From Oceanicaulis sp. (lineage in GTDB: Bacteria > Pseudomonadota > Alphaproteobacteria > Caulobacterales > Maricaulaceae), in the NCBI GenBank assembly GCA_007571185.1, contig RKRX01000189.1, forward strand, positions 1 through 18,618: a stretch of 18,618 nucleotides of DNA, given 5' to 3'. Positions 1 to 8,016 of this stretch are shown in pieces. Position 1 is the stretch's first letter. Each line of letters begins with the position of its first letter. The notes beneath the pieces are model-generated. The model did not search any database. It had not been told where the DNA came from and saw only the letters and a list, made by a program, of their open reading frames with translations. A program made the translations under genes and the position numbers.

Positions 1-788
1 CGTCCCTCGCCGCTGGCACTGCCGGCGCCAATCATCGCCCCACAGATCACACACAGTTCACCTGTGCCGGGAGTGAAATTTAGTAACAGATATTCAGAAT
101 AAACCGAAGACCCCACGAAATAGGCGATGAGGCCAAAGCTGCCCGCAGCAATCATCACCGGAACGATGGCGAGACCGTCGAGCCCATCAGTGAGGTTGAC
201 CGCGTTCGAGGCGCCTACGATCACCATTATGCCAAACAAATAAAAGGCATAGCTCAGCGGCGCCATCAAATCCTTGAAGAAAGGCACCGCCAGCGAGGTC
301 GCGAAATTCTCCGGTGCATCCGGCGCGCTATTGAGCAGGCAGACCATCCATACCACCGCCACACCTGCAATCAGAAATTGCGGCAGCAACTTGGCTTTAC
401 CCGATAGACCTTTAGTAGAATGCCTGGTGACCTTGCACCAGTCATCAACGAAGCCGATACCGCCAAACCCGGCTGTCACAAAGATCACCACCCACAGATA
501 GGGATTGGAGATATCTCCCCACAACAGCGTGCCCGTGAGAATGCCGACCAGGATGATGACTCCCCCCATGGTCGGAGTACCCAACTTGGCTACGATATGG
601 CTTTCGGGACCATCCTCGCGTATCGGCTGGCTACCCTTGGCACGCAGCCAGGCGATGAAAGGGGGGCCAATAGCCAGCGCCAGGACGAATGCTGTCATCA
701 TCGCCGCGCCTGTACGAAAAGTCAGATAATTGAGCAGGTTCAAAACTTTGAACTGGTCAGCCAATGGAGACAGAAACAGATAGAGCAT
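1..788 (-). CDS. mraY: Phospho-N-acetylmuramoyl-pentapeptide transferase MraY (3' end beyond window)
   Basis: MraY is an integral membrane enzyme that transfers phospho-MurNAc-pentapeptide from UDP to undecaprenyl phosphate, making lipid I. I translated the minus strand from the ATG at 788 and obtained 262 residues with no stop before the left edge. Family motifs are clear: IREDGPESH and LGTPTMGG (about residues 57-76), the catalytic FVDDWCK (113-119) and NAVNLTDGLDG (195-205). Several hydrophobic segments are present (about 30-50, 76-90, 97-115, 135-152, 180-195, 205-226). The start lies 15 bases after the murF stop, with AAGAGG about 11 bases upstream. It is the last visible gene of the dcw operon. 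One oddity: the final 6-7 codons (residues 256 on) read SASGEG, where the family normally continues GLGFLWFN-like. This may be a contig-edge artefact or a real lesion. Identity is very secure; integrity beyond residue 255 is not. Confidence 0.95.
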   Translation of the reverse strand, partial: MLYLFLSPLADQFKVLNLLNYLTFRTGAAMMTAFVLALAIGPPFIAWLRAKGSQPIREDGPESHIVAKLGTPTMGGVIILVGILTGTLLWGDISNPYLWVVIFVTAGFGGIGFVDDWCKVTRHSTKGLSGKAKLLPQFLIAGVAVVWMVCLLNSAPDAPENFATSLAVPFFKDLMAPLSYAFYLFGIMVIVGASNAVNLTDGLDGLAIVPVMIAAGSFGLIAYFVGSSVYSEYLLLNFTPGTGELCVICGAMIGAGSASGEG

Positions 789-803
789 AGTGGATAAAAC
801 CTC

Positions 804-2207
804 TTAATTTGATGTAAGCGGGACTTTATGGCGCAACGCGGAAACCAGTTTGTGAACACCGGATGCATTTGATCCCTTGACCAACACCACATCCCCATCC
901 CAGGCAATGTCGTAAAGAGCCTCGAGGGCGGCTTCGGGGGTTTGCGCCCAAGCCGCGCACCGGTCCGCCGGCAACGCGTTCATCAGGTGTCTGGCCCCCT
1001 CACCCACTCCTATCACCTGCTCAACGCCAGCGTCGGTCAAGGATCCGGCAAGGTCGGCGTGCATCGCCGCGCTGTCGGATCCTAACTCCAACATTTCACC
1101 GATCACAGCGATCCTGCGGCCTCGCCCATGAGGCATGCGCACTCCGAGCACGCTGAACGCCGCCTGCATGGAGGCGGGGTTAGCATTATAGCTCTCATCC
1201 ACAAGCTCAATCACACGGGATCCCGGCAAGCTGGCGTAAAAGCTTGCGCCCCGCCCCTGAATGGGCCTTAAGCTGGACAGAACGTTCAGCGCCAATTCAG
1301 GCTCGACACCGGCGGCCAGCGCCGCCGCCACAACCCCTGCCGCATTCACCGCCTGATGCACGCCAGGCAGACACAGCTGAAAATCATGCTGCTTACCCAT
1401 CACATCCATAACCCCGACGGCGCCGTCCGATCCCTGATCATAGGACACGATACGCACCGCCGCTGAAGGGTTGCGACCGAAATCAAGCACAAGCCCGGCG
1501 CCCGAACGCTGCACAGCTTTAATCAATCGAGGAGAAAACTCGTCATCACCTGGAATGACCGCCACGCCGTTAGGCTTGAGCCCGGTGAATATCTCGGCCT
1601 TGGCGTCGGCGATCGACTCCATCGAGCCCAGATTTTCCAGATGCGCTGGCGCAATCCTGGTGATCATTGCTATATGGGGCCGCACCATGTCCGCCAGATA
1701 CTCGATCTCACCGGCGTGGTTCATACCCATCTCGAATACGGCGTGACGGGTATTGACGGGCATGCGTGACAAAGTCAACGGCACACCCCATTGATTATTA
1801 TAGCTTTTTTCACTCCAGTGAGCAGGCCCCACAGCGCGGAACACCGCCGCCAGTGCTTCTTTCACACCGGTCTTTCCCACTGACCCGGTAATCCCCACGC
1901 GGACGGCTTCTGATCGGTCGCGCGCCCCTACTCCCAGACGCTCCAACCCGTCCTGTACATCATCAACCACCAGCCGGGGACCTGTGCAGACGCTGGCGCG
2001 GGAGACCAGTGCCGCAACCGCACCCTGATCAAGCGCAGCCCGGGCGAAGTCATGCCCATCGCGCTGGTGGGTCAGCGCCACGAACAAATCCCCTGGCTTG
2101 AGCGTCCGGGTGTCGATGGACACCCCCGTAGCCGTCCAACCTCCTTCGGTGAGCTGGCCGTCTGCGGCGGCAACCGCATTTTTGGCGGTCCATAACGGCT
2201 CGGTCAT
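804..2207 (-). CDS. murF: UDP-MurNAc-tripeptide--D-Ala-D-Ala ligase MurF
   Basis: MurF is the cytoplasmic ATP-dependent ligase that adds D-alanyl-D-alanine to UDP-MurNAc-tripeptide, completing the pentapeptide precursor. The 467-residue product has the Mur ligase layout: an N-terminal substrate domain (about 1-100, with the FVAL-type motif near 42), a central ATPase domain with P-loop GITGSVGKTG (105-114), then the YNANPASM-type motif and a C-terminal ligase domain. Length is normal for the family. I chose the ATG at 2207 over the GTG one codon upstream because GAGG sits about 7 bases before it, in the end of murE. The start follows the murE stop by only 3 bases, so coupled translation is likely. 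It is followed closely by mraY. The SVGKT variant of the usual SxGKT loop is normal for MurF. Confidence 0.95.
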   Translation of the reverse strand: MTEPLWTAKNAVAAADGQLTEGGWTATGVSIDTRTLKPGDLFVALTHQRDGHDFARAALDQGAVAALVSRASVCTGPRLVVDDVQDGLERLGVGARDRSEAVRVGITGSVGKTGVKEALAAVFRAVGPAHWSEKSYNNQWGVPLTLSRMPVNTRHAVFEMGMNHAGEIEYLADMVRPHIAMITRIAPAHLENLGSMESIADAKAEIFTGLKPNGVAVIPGDDEFSPRLIKAVQRSGAGLVLDFGRNPSAAVRIVSYDQGSDGAVGVMDVMGKQHDFQLCLPGVHQAVNAAGVVAAALAAGVEPELALNVLSSLRPIQGRGASFYASLPGSRVIELVDESYNANPASMQAAFSVLGVRMPHGRGRRIAVIGEMLELGSDSAAMHADLAGSLTDAGVEQVIGVGEGARHLMNALPADRCAAWAQTPEAALEALYDIAWDGDVVLVKGSNASGVHKLVSALRHKVPLTSN

Positions 2208-2210
2208 CAC

Positions 2211-3659
2211 TCAACCTCGCTCAGCAAGAATGCGAGTGACGATTTCAGCTTCATCAAACGGAATCACCTGATCATTTACAATTTGACCCGTCTCATGTCC
2301 CTTGCCGGCGACCAACAGCACATCATGAGCCTGAAGCTGTTCAATCCCTGCCCGAATGGCGCTTTCGCGCTCCTTGATTTCCTGCGCCTGTGGACAGGCT
2401 GCAAGAATGGCTTTGCGTATGCTCGCCCCATCTTCCGATCGTGGATTATCGTCGGTGACAATCACGATATCGGCCAGTTTCGCAGCGACCTTGCCCATGG
2501 GCCCACGCTTGGCGGGATCACGATCCCCACCGGCGCCAAACACCAGAATGATGCGACCCCGGGTGTGAGGACGTGCAGCGCGCAACAACTTGTCCAAACC
2601 ATCGGGGGTGTGGGCGTAATCGAGCAGAATCGGCGCGCCCTCGGTTGTTTTCCCTACCGCCTGCAGACGACCGGCGACACCTCTGAGCTGCCTCATAGCA
2701 TCAAAAGCAATCTGCGGCGCCACGCCGGATGCGATGGCCATGACCGCTGCGCCCAGCGCATTTGCAGTCTGAAATTCACCAACTAACGGCAGATCCACAC
2801 TGTGTTGCTCCCCCTTCCAACTGAACCGCACCCGCTGGCTGGCCGGATACGGGGTGATCTCTCGGATCGTCAGGTCACGGCCGCGCCAGCCCACTTCAAC
2901 AGGGGACAATCCGGCAGCCCGTGCGACCTGCACCACACGTACAGACCAGTCAGAATCCATATTGATCACCGCTGGCGCCCCCGATGGTGCGAGGACGGAG
3001 AACAATCGCATCTTGGACGCGAAATAATTCTCGAAATCGGGATGGTAATCGAAATGATCGTGAGTGAGATTCGTGAAGCCCGCCAGAGCCAGCCGGACTC
3101 CGTCCGCGCGGCGCTGCTTCAAACCATGGGAACTGACCTCCATGGCCAGATGAGTCACTCCCTCGCCCGCCAGCGTGTTCAGGTTGTCATGCAAAGCGAT
3201 AGCGTCAGGCGTGGTGTAACCCACATCCGTGCGCCCGGAAAGCCGGGTCACCCCCAGCGTGCCCAATGCCGCAGCCTGCAGCCCGGCACGGGTCCATATC
3301 TGACGCAGAAACTCAACAGTGGAGCTTTTGCCATTTGTCCCGGTGACCGCTGCGATTGTTCCCGGTTGACCGGGGGCAAATCGGGCCGCAATCGCCGCTA
3401 GCGCCGCCGCCGGGGCATCCGCTTCAATAACCGGCACAGACGCTTGAACGCCTCTGCGCGCCAGAACACAAACCGCGCCTTTCTCGACGGCGGCGGGAAT
3501 AAACTGCACGCCATCCATCTTCACCCCTGGCAATGCAGCGAACAAATCTCCCGGCATCACTTGACGGCTGTCCAGCGCCAGGCCCGAAATCTCGAGCGCC
3601 GCAGCACCGGAGGGTGCATCAAGACCTTCGGGCAGAAGATCGGCTAGCACCCGGGTCAT
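2211..3659 (-). CDS. murE: UDP-MurNAc-L-Ala-D-Glu--meso-diaminopimelate ligase MurE
   Basis: MurE is the cytoplasmic ATP-dependent ligase that adds the third amino acid of the peptidoglycan stem peptide. The 482-residue product has P-loop AVTGTNGKSS (104-113), a MEVSSHGL motif (173-180), a lysine in ASKMRLF (K216) at the usual carbamylated-lysine site, and DDNPRSED (403-410). In this family DNPR marks specificity for meso-diaminopimelate rather than lysine, so the peptidoglycan should be of the Gram-negative DAP type. The ATG at 3659 overlaps the ftsI TGA by 4 bases (ATGA), a typical coupled junction. Length is normal and nothing is missing. Confidence 0.96.
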   Translation of the reverse strand: MTRVLADLLPEGLDAPSGAAALEISGLALDSRQVMPGDLFAALPGVKMDGVQFIPAAVEKGAVCVLARRGVQASVPVIEADAPAAALAAIAARFAPGQPGTIAAVTGTNGKSSTVEFLRQIWTRAGLQAAALGTLGVTRLSGRTDVGYTTPDAIALHDNLNTLAGEGVTHLAMEVSSHGLKQRRADGVRLALAGFTNLTHDHFDYHPDFENYFASKMRLFSVLAPSGAPAVINMDSDWSVRVVQVARAAGLSPVEVGWRGRDLTIREITPYPASQRVRFSWKGEQHSVDLPLVGEFQTANALGAAVMAIASGVAPQIAFDAMRQLRGVAGRLQAVGKTTEGAPILLDYAHTPDGLDKLLRAARPHTRGRIILVFGAGGDRDPAKRGPMGKVAAKLADIVIVTDDNPRSEDGASIRKAILAACPQAQEIKERESAIRAGIEQLQAHDVLLVAGKGHETGQIVNDQVIPFDEAEIVTRILAERG

Positions 3660-5491
3660 CTCTGATTCTCATCAGCCACATCAAATAGCTCGGCAGGCTC
3701 TTCGGCGGGCGCCCTGATCGGTGGGCGCGGCGAGAACAGCTTCGCCACTACCGAAACCTGCGCTTGAGGATCAGTGTCATGACGATCAATGTGCAGAATG
3801 CCCGCCAGCGCCTGCATGATTGCACCCGCCGCAGGCATAGCCGTCCAACCCGCCGTGGCGTAGCCATAGGTATCTTCCGTGGGCCGCGGCCGATCCATGG
3901 TCACCGTCAGCACATATTGCGGATCGTCAAAGGGGAACACGGCGACAAACGTGTTGAAGCGGCTATCATCAGCGTACCGCCCGCCAATCACACGCTCTGC
4001 CGTACCGGTCTTGCCCGCCACGGCCAGCCCTTCAATATCAGCCGATCCGGTCTGGGACCGGACCACGTTCTCGCGCATGACGCCCAGAACCTGCGCTGCT
4101 ACGTTGGGTTGCATGACGGGCACGCCCACCACCGTTTCATCGGGTGCAATCGGCCTCAGTGTCGGCAAGGTGTAAACACCGCCATTGGCCAGCGTCGCAT
4201 AGGCCGCAGTAAGCGCCAGCGGGCTTACTTGGAAGCCATGCCCGTATGAAGCAGTCATCACCTGGATACGCCCCCAGCGGCGCGGCGCATTGGGTTCGGC
4301 GGTCTCCAACAGCTCGATCGGCGACGCTTCGAACAAGCGTAGATCGCGATAGAAGCCAAGCAGCGCATCACCCCCCATATGATCAGCCATACGCGCTGAC
4401 GCGATGTTAGAGGAATGCAGCACCATCTCCCGCGCGGTGAGCGGACGGCCCTCGCCGCGGTAATCAGAGATCTGGTGGCCGCCTATCCGCACCGGAGTCG
4501 AAGCATCAAATATGTCGTCCATGGCGACCAATCCGGTTTCCAGCCCCGCCGCCAACGACAACGGCTTGAATACCGAACCCAGCTCGTAGACCCCCTGAAC
4601 CGTCTGATTGAATAGCGGATGAATATCCGATCCCGGCGCACGAGCCGCATCAAACCGGTTAGGATCAAAATCCGGCAGGGACACCGCAGCGATGATTTCA
4701 CCGGTGCCCACTCGCATCAATACCGCAGAAGCACCCGCAGCGCGATGTTTGGCCATGCGCGTACGCAAGATGCTTTCCACACGATGCTGCGCGGTGAGAT
4801 CAATAGATAAACGGATCGGACGGTCGCCCTCTGACAGTTCCGCATCAAAAGCGCGTTCGGCGCCCGCCACGCCCGACATTTGACCATCCACATATCCCAC
4901 CACATGAGCGGCGGCGCGCCGCTTGGGATAGATACGCCCGGGCTCTTTCTGAAAATCCACTCCCGGCAAACCCAGAAGATGAATGGCCTGCCGGGTACGC
5001 GGACTGAGCCCGTCTGCAATAGGTACATGGCGTAGACGTCGGTTGGACAAGCGCTTTATCAGGCGAGGCACATCCAAATGCGGCAATACACCTGCCAGTT
5101 GCTCCGCTGTGCTGACCGGATCCCAGACATGGTTGGGATTGGCGTAAACGGAATAAAAATCAAGCGTGGTGGCAAGGATTTCCCCATCCCGATCGAGGAT
5201 GGACGCACGACGGGCTGTCGCCACCGCGGTCTGGGATCCCATGATTGGGCCGTCGTCAGCATTGAAGACAGCGACTTCAACAGCGCGCCCGGTCATAATC
5301 AGAAAAACCAAACTCAAAATACCGCCCATAGCGTGCAGGCGGGCACGGCGGCGATTGGTCTGCTGTTGTCCGGTCTGAATGCGCGCCTGATGCGTGCTGA
5401 CCTTCGGCGCCGCTTCGGGCGGCGCAAACGGGGGCGCGCAGCTCCCCCCCTGGACCGTAACGCGCGCTGCAAGCTTGCGGAACCGTTTCAT
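3656..5491 (-). CDS. ftsI: Division-specific peptidoglycan transpeptidase FtsI (PBP3)
   Basis: FtsI is a class B penicillin-binding protein that cross-links septal peptidoglycan with the FtsW/FtsQLB machinery. The 611-residue product has a basic, proline-rich cytoplasmic tail (1-52), one membrane anchor (about 53-75), a dimerisation domain beginning near ASILDRDGEILA (96-107), and a transpeptidase domain. The transpeptidase domain has the active-site motif GSVFKP (Ser306, Lys309), the SSN motif (360-362) and AGKTGTAE (492-499). All three catalytic boxes are intact. I chose the ATG at 5491, which overlaps the ftsL stop as TGATG, over the upstream TTG. The N-terminal tail is somewhat longer than in E. 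coli, as is common in alphaproteobacteria. The 3' end overlaps murE by 4 bases. A secondary role as elongation PBP2 is unlikely given this operon position. Confidence 0.95.
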   Translation of the reverse strand: MKRFRKLAARVTVQGGSCAPPFAPPEAAPKVSTHQARIQTGQQQTNRRRARLHAMGGILSLVFLIMTGRAVEVAVFNADDGPIMGSQTAVATARRASILDRDGEILATTLDFYSVYANPNHVWDPVSTAEQLAGVLPHLDVPRLIKRLSNRRLRHVPIADGLSPRTRQAIHLLGLPGVDFQKEPGRIYPKRRAAAHVVGYVDGQMSGVAGAERAFDAELSEGDRPIRLSIDLTAQHRVESILRTRMAKHRAAGASAVLMRVGTGEIIAAVSLPDFDPNRFDAARAPGSDIHPLFNQTVQGVYELGSVFKPLSLAAGLETGLVAMDDIFDASTPVRIGGHQISDYRGEGRPLTAREMVLHSSNIASARMADHMGGDALLGFYRDLRLFEASPIELLETAEPNAPRRWGRIQVMTASYGHGFQVSPLALTAAYATLANGGVYTLPTLRPIAPDETVVGVPVMQPNVAAQVLGVMRENVVRSQTGSADIEGLAVAGKTGTAERVIGGRYADDSRFNTFVAVFPFDDPQYVLTVTMDRPRPTEDTYGYATAGWTAMPAAGAIMQALAGILHIDRHDTDPQAQVSVVAKLFSPRPPIRAPAEEPAELFDVADENQR

Positions 5492-5847
5492 CAATCACGC
5501 CCCAGTGTCACACACGCCACCTGCGCGTTCACCGGACAAATCTCAGGCCACAGCAATTCAGGCGCGTCGGCGCTAAGACGGGGCAGCTCGGAAAAAGCTA
5601 GTTCCTGATCCGGGCGTACCGGTTCAAACCCCAGATAGACACGCGCCAATCGACGCAGGTTTTCAGGATCTTCCTGATGGGCGATCTCGACATCCAACGC
5701 ACTGATCCGCCCGCGTTCGCGCGCCAGATCAGCCTGAAGCTGAGCCAGTTTTTCCTGATCGCTAGCCGTGCCGGACTTGGCCACATACAGCGCCGCCAAC
5801 AACACGGCGGCAACGAGAACGCCTACAATTATCACAAAACGAATCAT
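5491..5847 (-). CDS. ftsL: FtsL-like cell division protein
   Basis: FtsL is a small bitopic protein of the FtsQLB complex that connects divisome assembly to activation of FtsWI. The 118-residue product starts with a hydrophobic segment (about 4-23, rich in V, L, A), followed by a region with leucine-heptad spacing that should form a coiled coil (about 29-62). It ends in an LGFEP-type turn (72-76) that many alphaproteobacterial FtsL proteins share. Sequence conservation in this family is weak, so the call rests on size, topology and its place between rsmH and ftsI. The ATG at 5847 overlaps the rsmH stop by 4 bases (ATGA), and its stop overlaps the ftsI start by one base. Confidence 0.85.
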   Translation of the reverse strand: MIRFVIIVGVLVAAVLLAALYVAKSGTASDQEKLAQLQADLARERGRISALDVEIAHQEDPENLRRLARVYLGFEPVRPDQELAFSELPRLSADAPELLWPEICPVNAQVACVTLGRD

Positions 5848-6851
5848 TGAACGATCTCCTCCAAACGACGATAGGACGGCACGCCTGTGACCGTGCCTTC
5901 ACCGCACGGCCAGGGCTTATGTTCAGTGCGAATGGCCACGCGCAATCTGGCTGATCTGGAACGCGGGTTTTCCGCCGCCTCCCTCTCACTCACAACCAGA
6001 GCTTTCCTGGACATGAGAGAAAAACTGGGCTCACGCTCGGGCGGGGTCTCGGGCTGATGTCGCGATCGGCCGCCGGTCAACCCTGCTCGCTCACGCAGGA
6101 AGGTTTTCACAATACGGTCTTCCAGAGAGTGAAAAGCGACCACCACCAGACGCCCCAAAGGCTTGAGCACGCGTTCGGCGGCCTCCAGCCCCCGCATCAA
6201 CTCACCGAGTTCGTTGTTGACGTAAATGCGCAAACCCTGAAAGGCGCGGGTGGCGGGATGAATACGACGGCCCAGCTTGCCGCCTACCGCTTTGCTCAAA
6301 ATACCGGCCAGCTGCAGCGTGCGGGTGATCGGTTCATCCTGGCGCGCACGCACAATCGCCTGTGCGGCGCGGCGTGCATGGCGTTCCTCGCCATGAATCC
6401 TGAAAATAGCGGCGAGCTCGTCGGCTTCAAACCCGTTGACCACGTCCGCAGCGGTCGGTCCAAACCGGGCCACACGCATGTCCAGCGGTCCATCCTTCTG
6501 GAAGGAGAATCCGCGTTCGGCCTGATCAAGCTGAATGGAACTCACGCCCAGATCAAGGACCACGCCGTTCACGTCTGGAACATTCACCATCCCGATCATA
6601 TCTTCCATCATCGAGAATGAACCAAATCCAAAGACAAACCGGCCAGGATAAACTCGCCTCATCTGCCCGGCGGTTTCCCGCACGTCGGGGTCGCGATCAA
6701 TGCCCAGCACCCGGCAATCGGCCGCCTCCAGGATACCACGTGTATAGCCACCCGCTCCAAACGTGCCGTCCACATAGGTCTCGCCATCACGAGCCTGCAA
6801 ACCTGCAAGCACTTCAGGCAACATGACCGGGATATGGGGTTGATCAGACAT
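5844..6851 (-). CDS. rsmH: 16S rRNA (cytosine(1402)-N4)-methyltransferase RsmH
   Basis: RsmH (formerly MraW) uses S-adenosylmethionine to methylate N4 of C1402 in 16S rRNA at the ribosomal decoding site. The 335-residue product shows the family signature in order: HIPVMLPEVL (6-15), the SAM-binding DGTFGAGGYT (28-37), LGIDRDP (49-55), LDLGVSSIQLDQAERGFSF (99-117), PLDMR (122-126), GPTAADVVN (131-139) and AFHSLEDR (239-246). Length is normal. The start overlaps the end of mraZ by 8 bases, so it is co-transcribed and probably translationally coupled. It is the second gene of the dcw operon. Confidence 0.96.
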   Translation of the reverse strand: MSDQPHIPVMLPEVLAGLQARDGETYVDGTFGAGGYTRGILEAADCRVLGIDRDPDVRETAGQMRRVYPGRFVFGFGSFSMMEDMIGMVNVPDVNGVVLDLGVSSIQLDQAERGFSFQKDGPLDMRVARFGPTAADVVNGFEADELAAIFRIHGEERHARRAAQAIVRARQDEPITRTLQLAGILSKAVGGKLGRRIHPATRAFQGLRIYVNNELGELMRGLEAAERVLKPLGRLVVVAFHSLEDRIVKTFLRERAGLTGGRSRHQPETPPEREPSFSLMSRKALVVSEREAAENPRSRSARLRVAIRTEHKPWPCGEGTVTGVPSYRRLEEIVQ

Positions 6852-7311
6852 CGCCCGCCTCCCGTCTGCCGCCCGCGCGGCGCAACCGGGCCTTGTTCTC
6901 GCGCGCGAAAGTCAGATCGTCCGCCTGCTGAGCGGCATGGGCGGCCGGATCCCATATCTCGAACCGCTTACCCATACCGACGAAGACCGCCTGCCTGGAG
7001 AGCCCCGCATGTTCGATCAAATCCCTGGGTACGGATACGCGCCCGGTGGAGTCAAAACTCAGCGCTCTGGCGCCGCCAAAAATCACACGCTCGAACGCGG
7101 TCCGGGCGGAATCGTAGGGATCCATCCCCTCAATGGCGTTTGCATAATCTTCCAGCAGATGCAGACCGCCCCCTTCCAGAAACGATCCGTTGAAAGAACG
7201 CCAGACATAAATCCCGGAAAAACCCTGGCTGGCGACGGCCGTGCGAAAATCAGCGGGTACGGAGACCCGCCCTTTTGCATCAATACCGTTGGTCGTCGTG
7301 GAGACGAACAT
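6844..7311 (-). CDS. mraZ: Transcriptional regulator MraZ
   Basis: MraZ is a ring-forming DNA-binding protein of the SpoVT/AbrB fold that represses its own dcw promoter in E. coli. The 155-residue product contains two copies of the fold, each marked by the DxxGRVSVP motif (about 11-19 and 87-95). The open frame extends 20 codons further upstream, but the ATG at 7311 gives the family's usual beginning (MFVSTTTNGIDAKGR). The upstream extension has no family resemblance and runs into the operator region. No strong Shine-Dalgarno sequence lies directly before 7311 (GGAGC about 10 bases upstream is the best). It is the first gene of the operon. The regularly spaced repeat at 7351-7394 is the likely site where it acts. 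Confidence 0.93.
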   Translation of the reverse strand: MFVSTTTNGIDAKGRVSVPADFRTAVASQGFSGIYVWRSFNGSFLEGGGLHLLEDYANAIEGMDPYDSARTAFERVIFGGARALSFDSTGRVSVPRDLIEHAGLSRQAVFVGMGKRFEIWDPAAHAAQQADDLTFARENKARLRRAGGRREAGDV

Positions 7312-7350
7312 GCCGCGCCAAGCTCCATATATCCCGTACATCCAACGCGA

Positions 7351-7394
7351 CGGGTAATCATGGGATAACACGGGAAAATATGGGTTACAATGGT
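7351..7394 (+). promoter_or_regulatory. MraZ operator: four (C/T)GGG words at 10-bp spacing plus a partial fifth
   Basis: On the plus strand CGGG (7351), TGGG (7361), CGGG (7371), TGGG (7381) and TGGt (7391) start exactly 10 bp apart. In E. coli and other bacteria MraZ binds direct TGGG repeats separated by one helical turn upstream of mraZ, so position and pattern fit autoregulation. Here the words lie on the strand opposite to mraZ, 40-83 bp upstream of the chosen start. No confident -35/-10 pair could be placed beside them. Confidence 0.8.
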
Positions 7395-7429
7395 CTATTC
7401 ACCCCAAATTCAGCAAATTTGTGCATAAA

Positions 7430-7458
7430 TACAGAAAATCCCGCCTCCAGGCGGAGAC
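7430..7458 (-). terminator. Probable intrinsic terminator between rnpB and mraZ
   Basis: Read on the minus strand, CCGCC-TGGA-GGCGG (7441-7454) forms a 5-bp GC stem with a tetraloop and is followed by GATTTTCTGTATTT. It lies about 75 bases after the end of rnpB and before the mraZ operator, where a terminator separating the two transcripts would be expected. The T-run is interrupted, so strength is uncertain. Confidence 0.5.
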
Positions 7459-7530
7459 AAGACAAGAACAGATAAAGAACAAAGGATGCAACACACCGGC
7501 TTTTTCGAGCCAAGCGTCTCGAGAAACAAG

Positions 7531-7937
7531 GTCAGACGGCCTGTAAGCCGGGTTCTGTCCCACATTGTCCCATGGAACGACGCAGGCGACGACCATTCCT
7601 CTAGGGCGCCGCTTGCACGGCGCCTCAAGCAACCTACCCGGACATCGGCGTGAAGGCGCGCCTGTTTCACCGGAGTGAAACGTGTGTCCCTATTCGGTCT
7701 TGCTCCAGGCGGGGCTTGCCGTACCCCCTTCCTTGCGGTCGGAGCGGTGAGCTCTTACCCCACCGTTTCACCCTTGCCGCGCCAAAGCGCGGCGGTTTGA
7801 TTTCTGTGGCGCTTTCCCTGAACCGATCCCAGCCGATCCGCCGAGATTTCCCCGGCGCCTTGCCTTCATGGAGCCCGGACTTTCCTCTCCCGCCAGGTTT
7901 CCCTGATCGCGGCAGCGGCCGTCCAGCCGTCTGACCT
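7531..7937 (-). ncRNA. rnpB: RNase P RNA, bacterial type A
   Basis: This is the catalytic RNA of ribonuclease P, which removes 5' leaders from tRNA precursors. On the minus strand the universally conserved 5' core GAGGAAAGTCCGGGCTC lies at about 7879-7895. The 3' signature ACAGAACCCGGCTTACAGG follows at about 7540-7558. The outermost segments GTCAGACGG (5') and CCGTCTGAC (3') are complementary and close helix P1, which fixes the ends at about 7937 and 7531. The length of about 407 nt is typical of alphaproteobacteria. Frames that appear open here are shadows of this RNA. It sits 79 bp downstream of the threonine dehydratase gene on the same strand. Confidence 0.97.
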
Positions 7938-7942
7938 GCCAA

Positions 7943-7972
7943 GTCCTCCTCGAAAAAGACGGCCATGGTCAA
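7943..7972 (-). promoter_or_regulatory. Possible rnpB promoter
   Basis: TTGACC at 7972-7967 (minus strand) is a good -35 hexamer and lies about 35 bases before the inferred 5' end of rnpB. The corresponding -10 position reads GAGGAC, a poor match, so only the -35 element is supported. Confidence 0.35.
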
Positions 7973-8016
7973 GTGCTGTGATCAGTCATCCCGGGGGTAA
8001 AGAGAGCGGCACGCGG

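Noticed and set aside
7399-7972. Several open frames on both strands upstream of mraZ
   Set aside because: Most of the segment is the RNase P RNA gene; the remainder is the terminator and operator region, and none of the frames looks like a protein.
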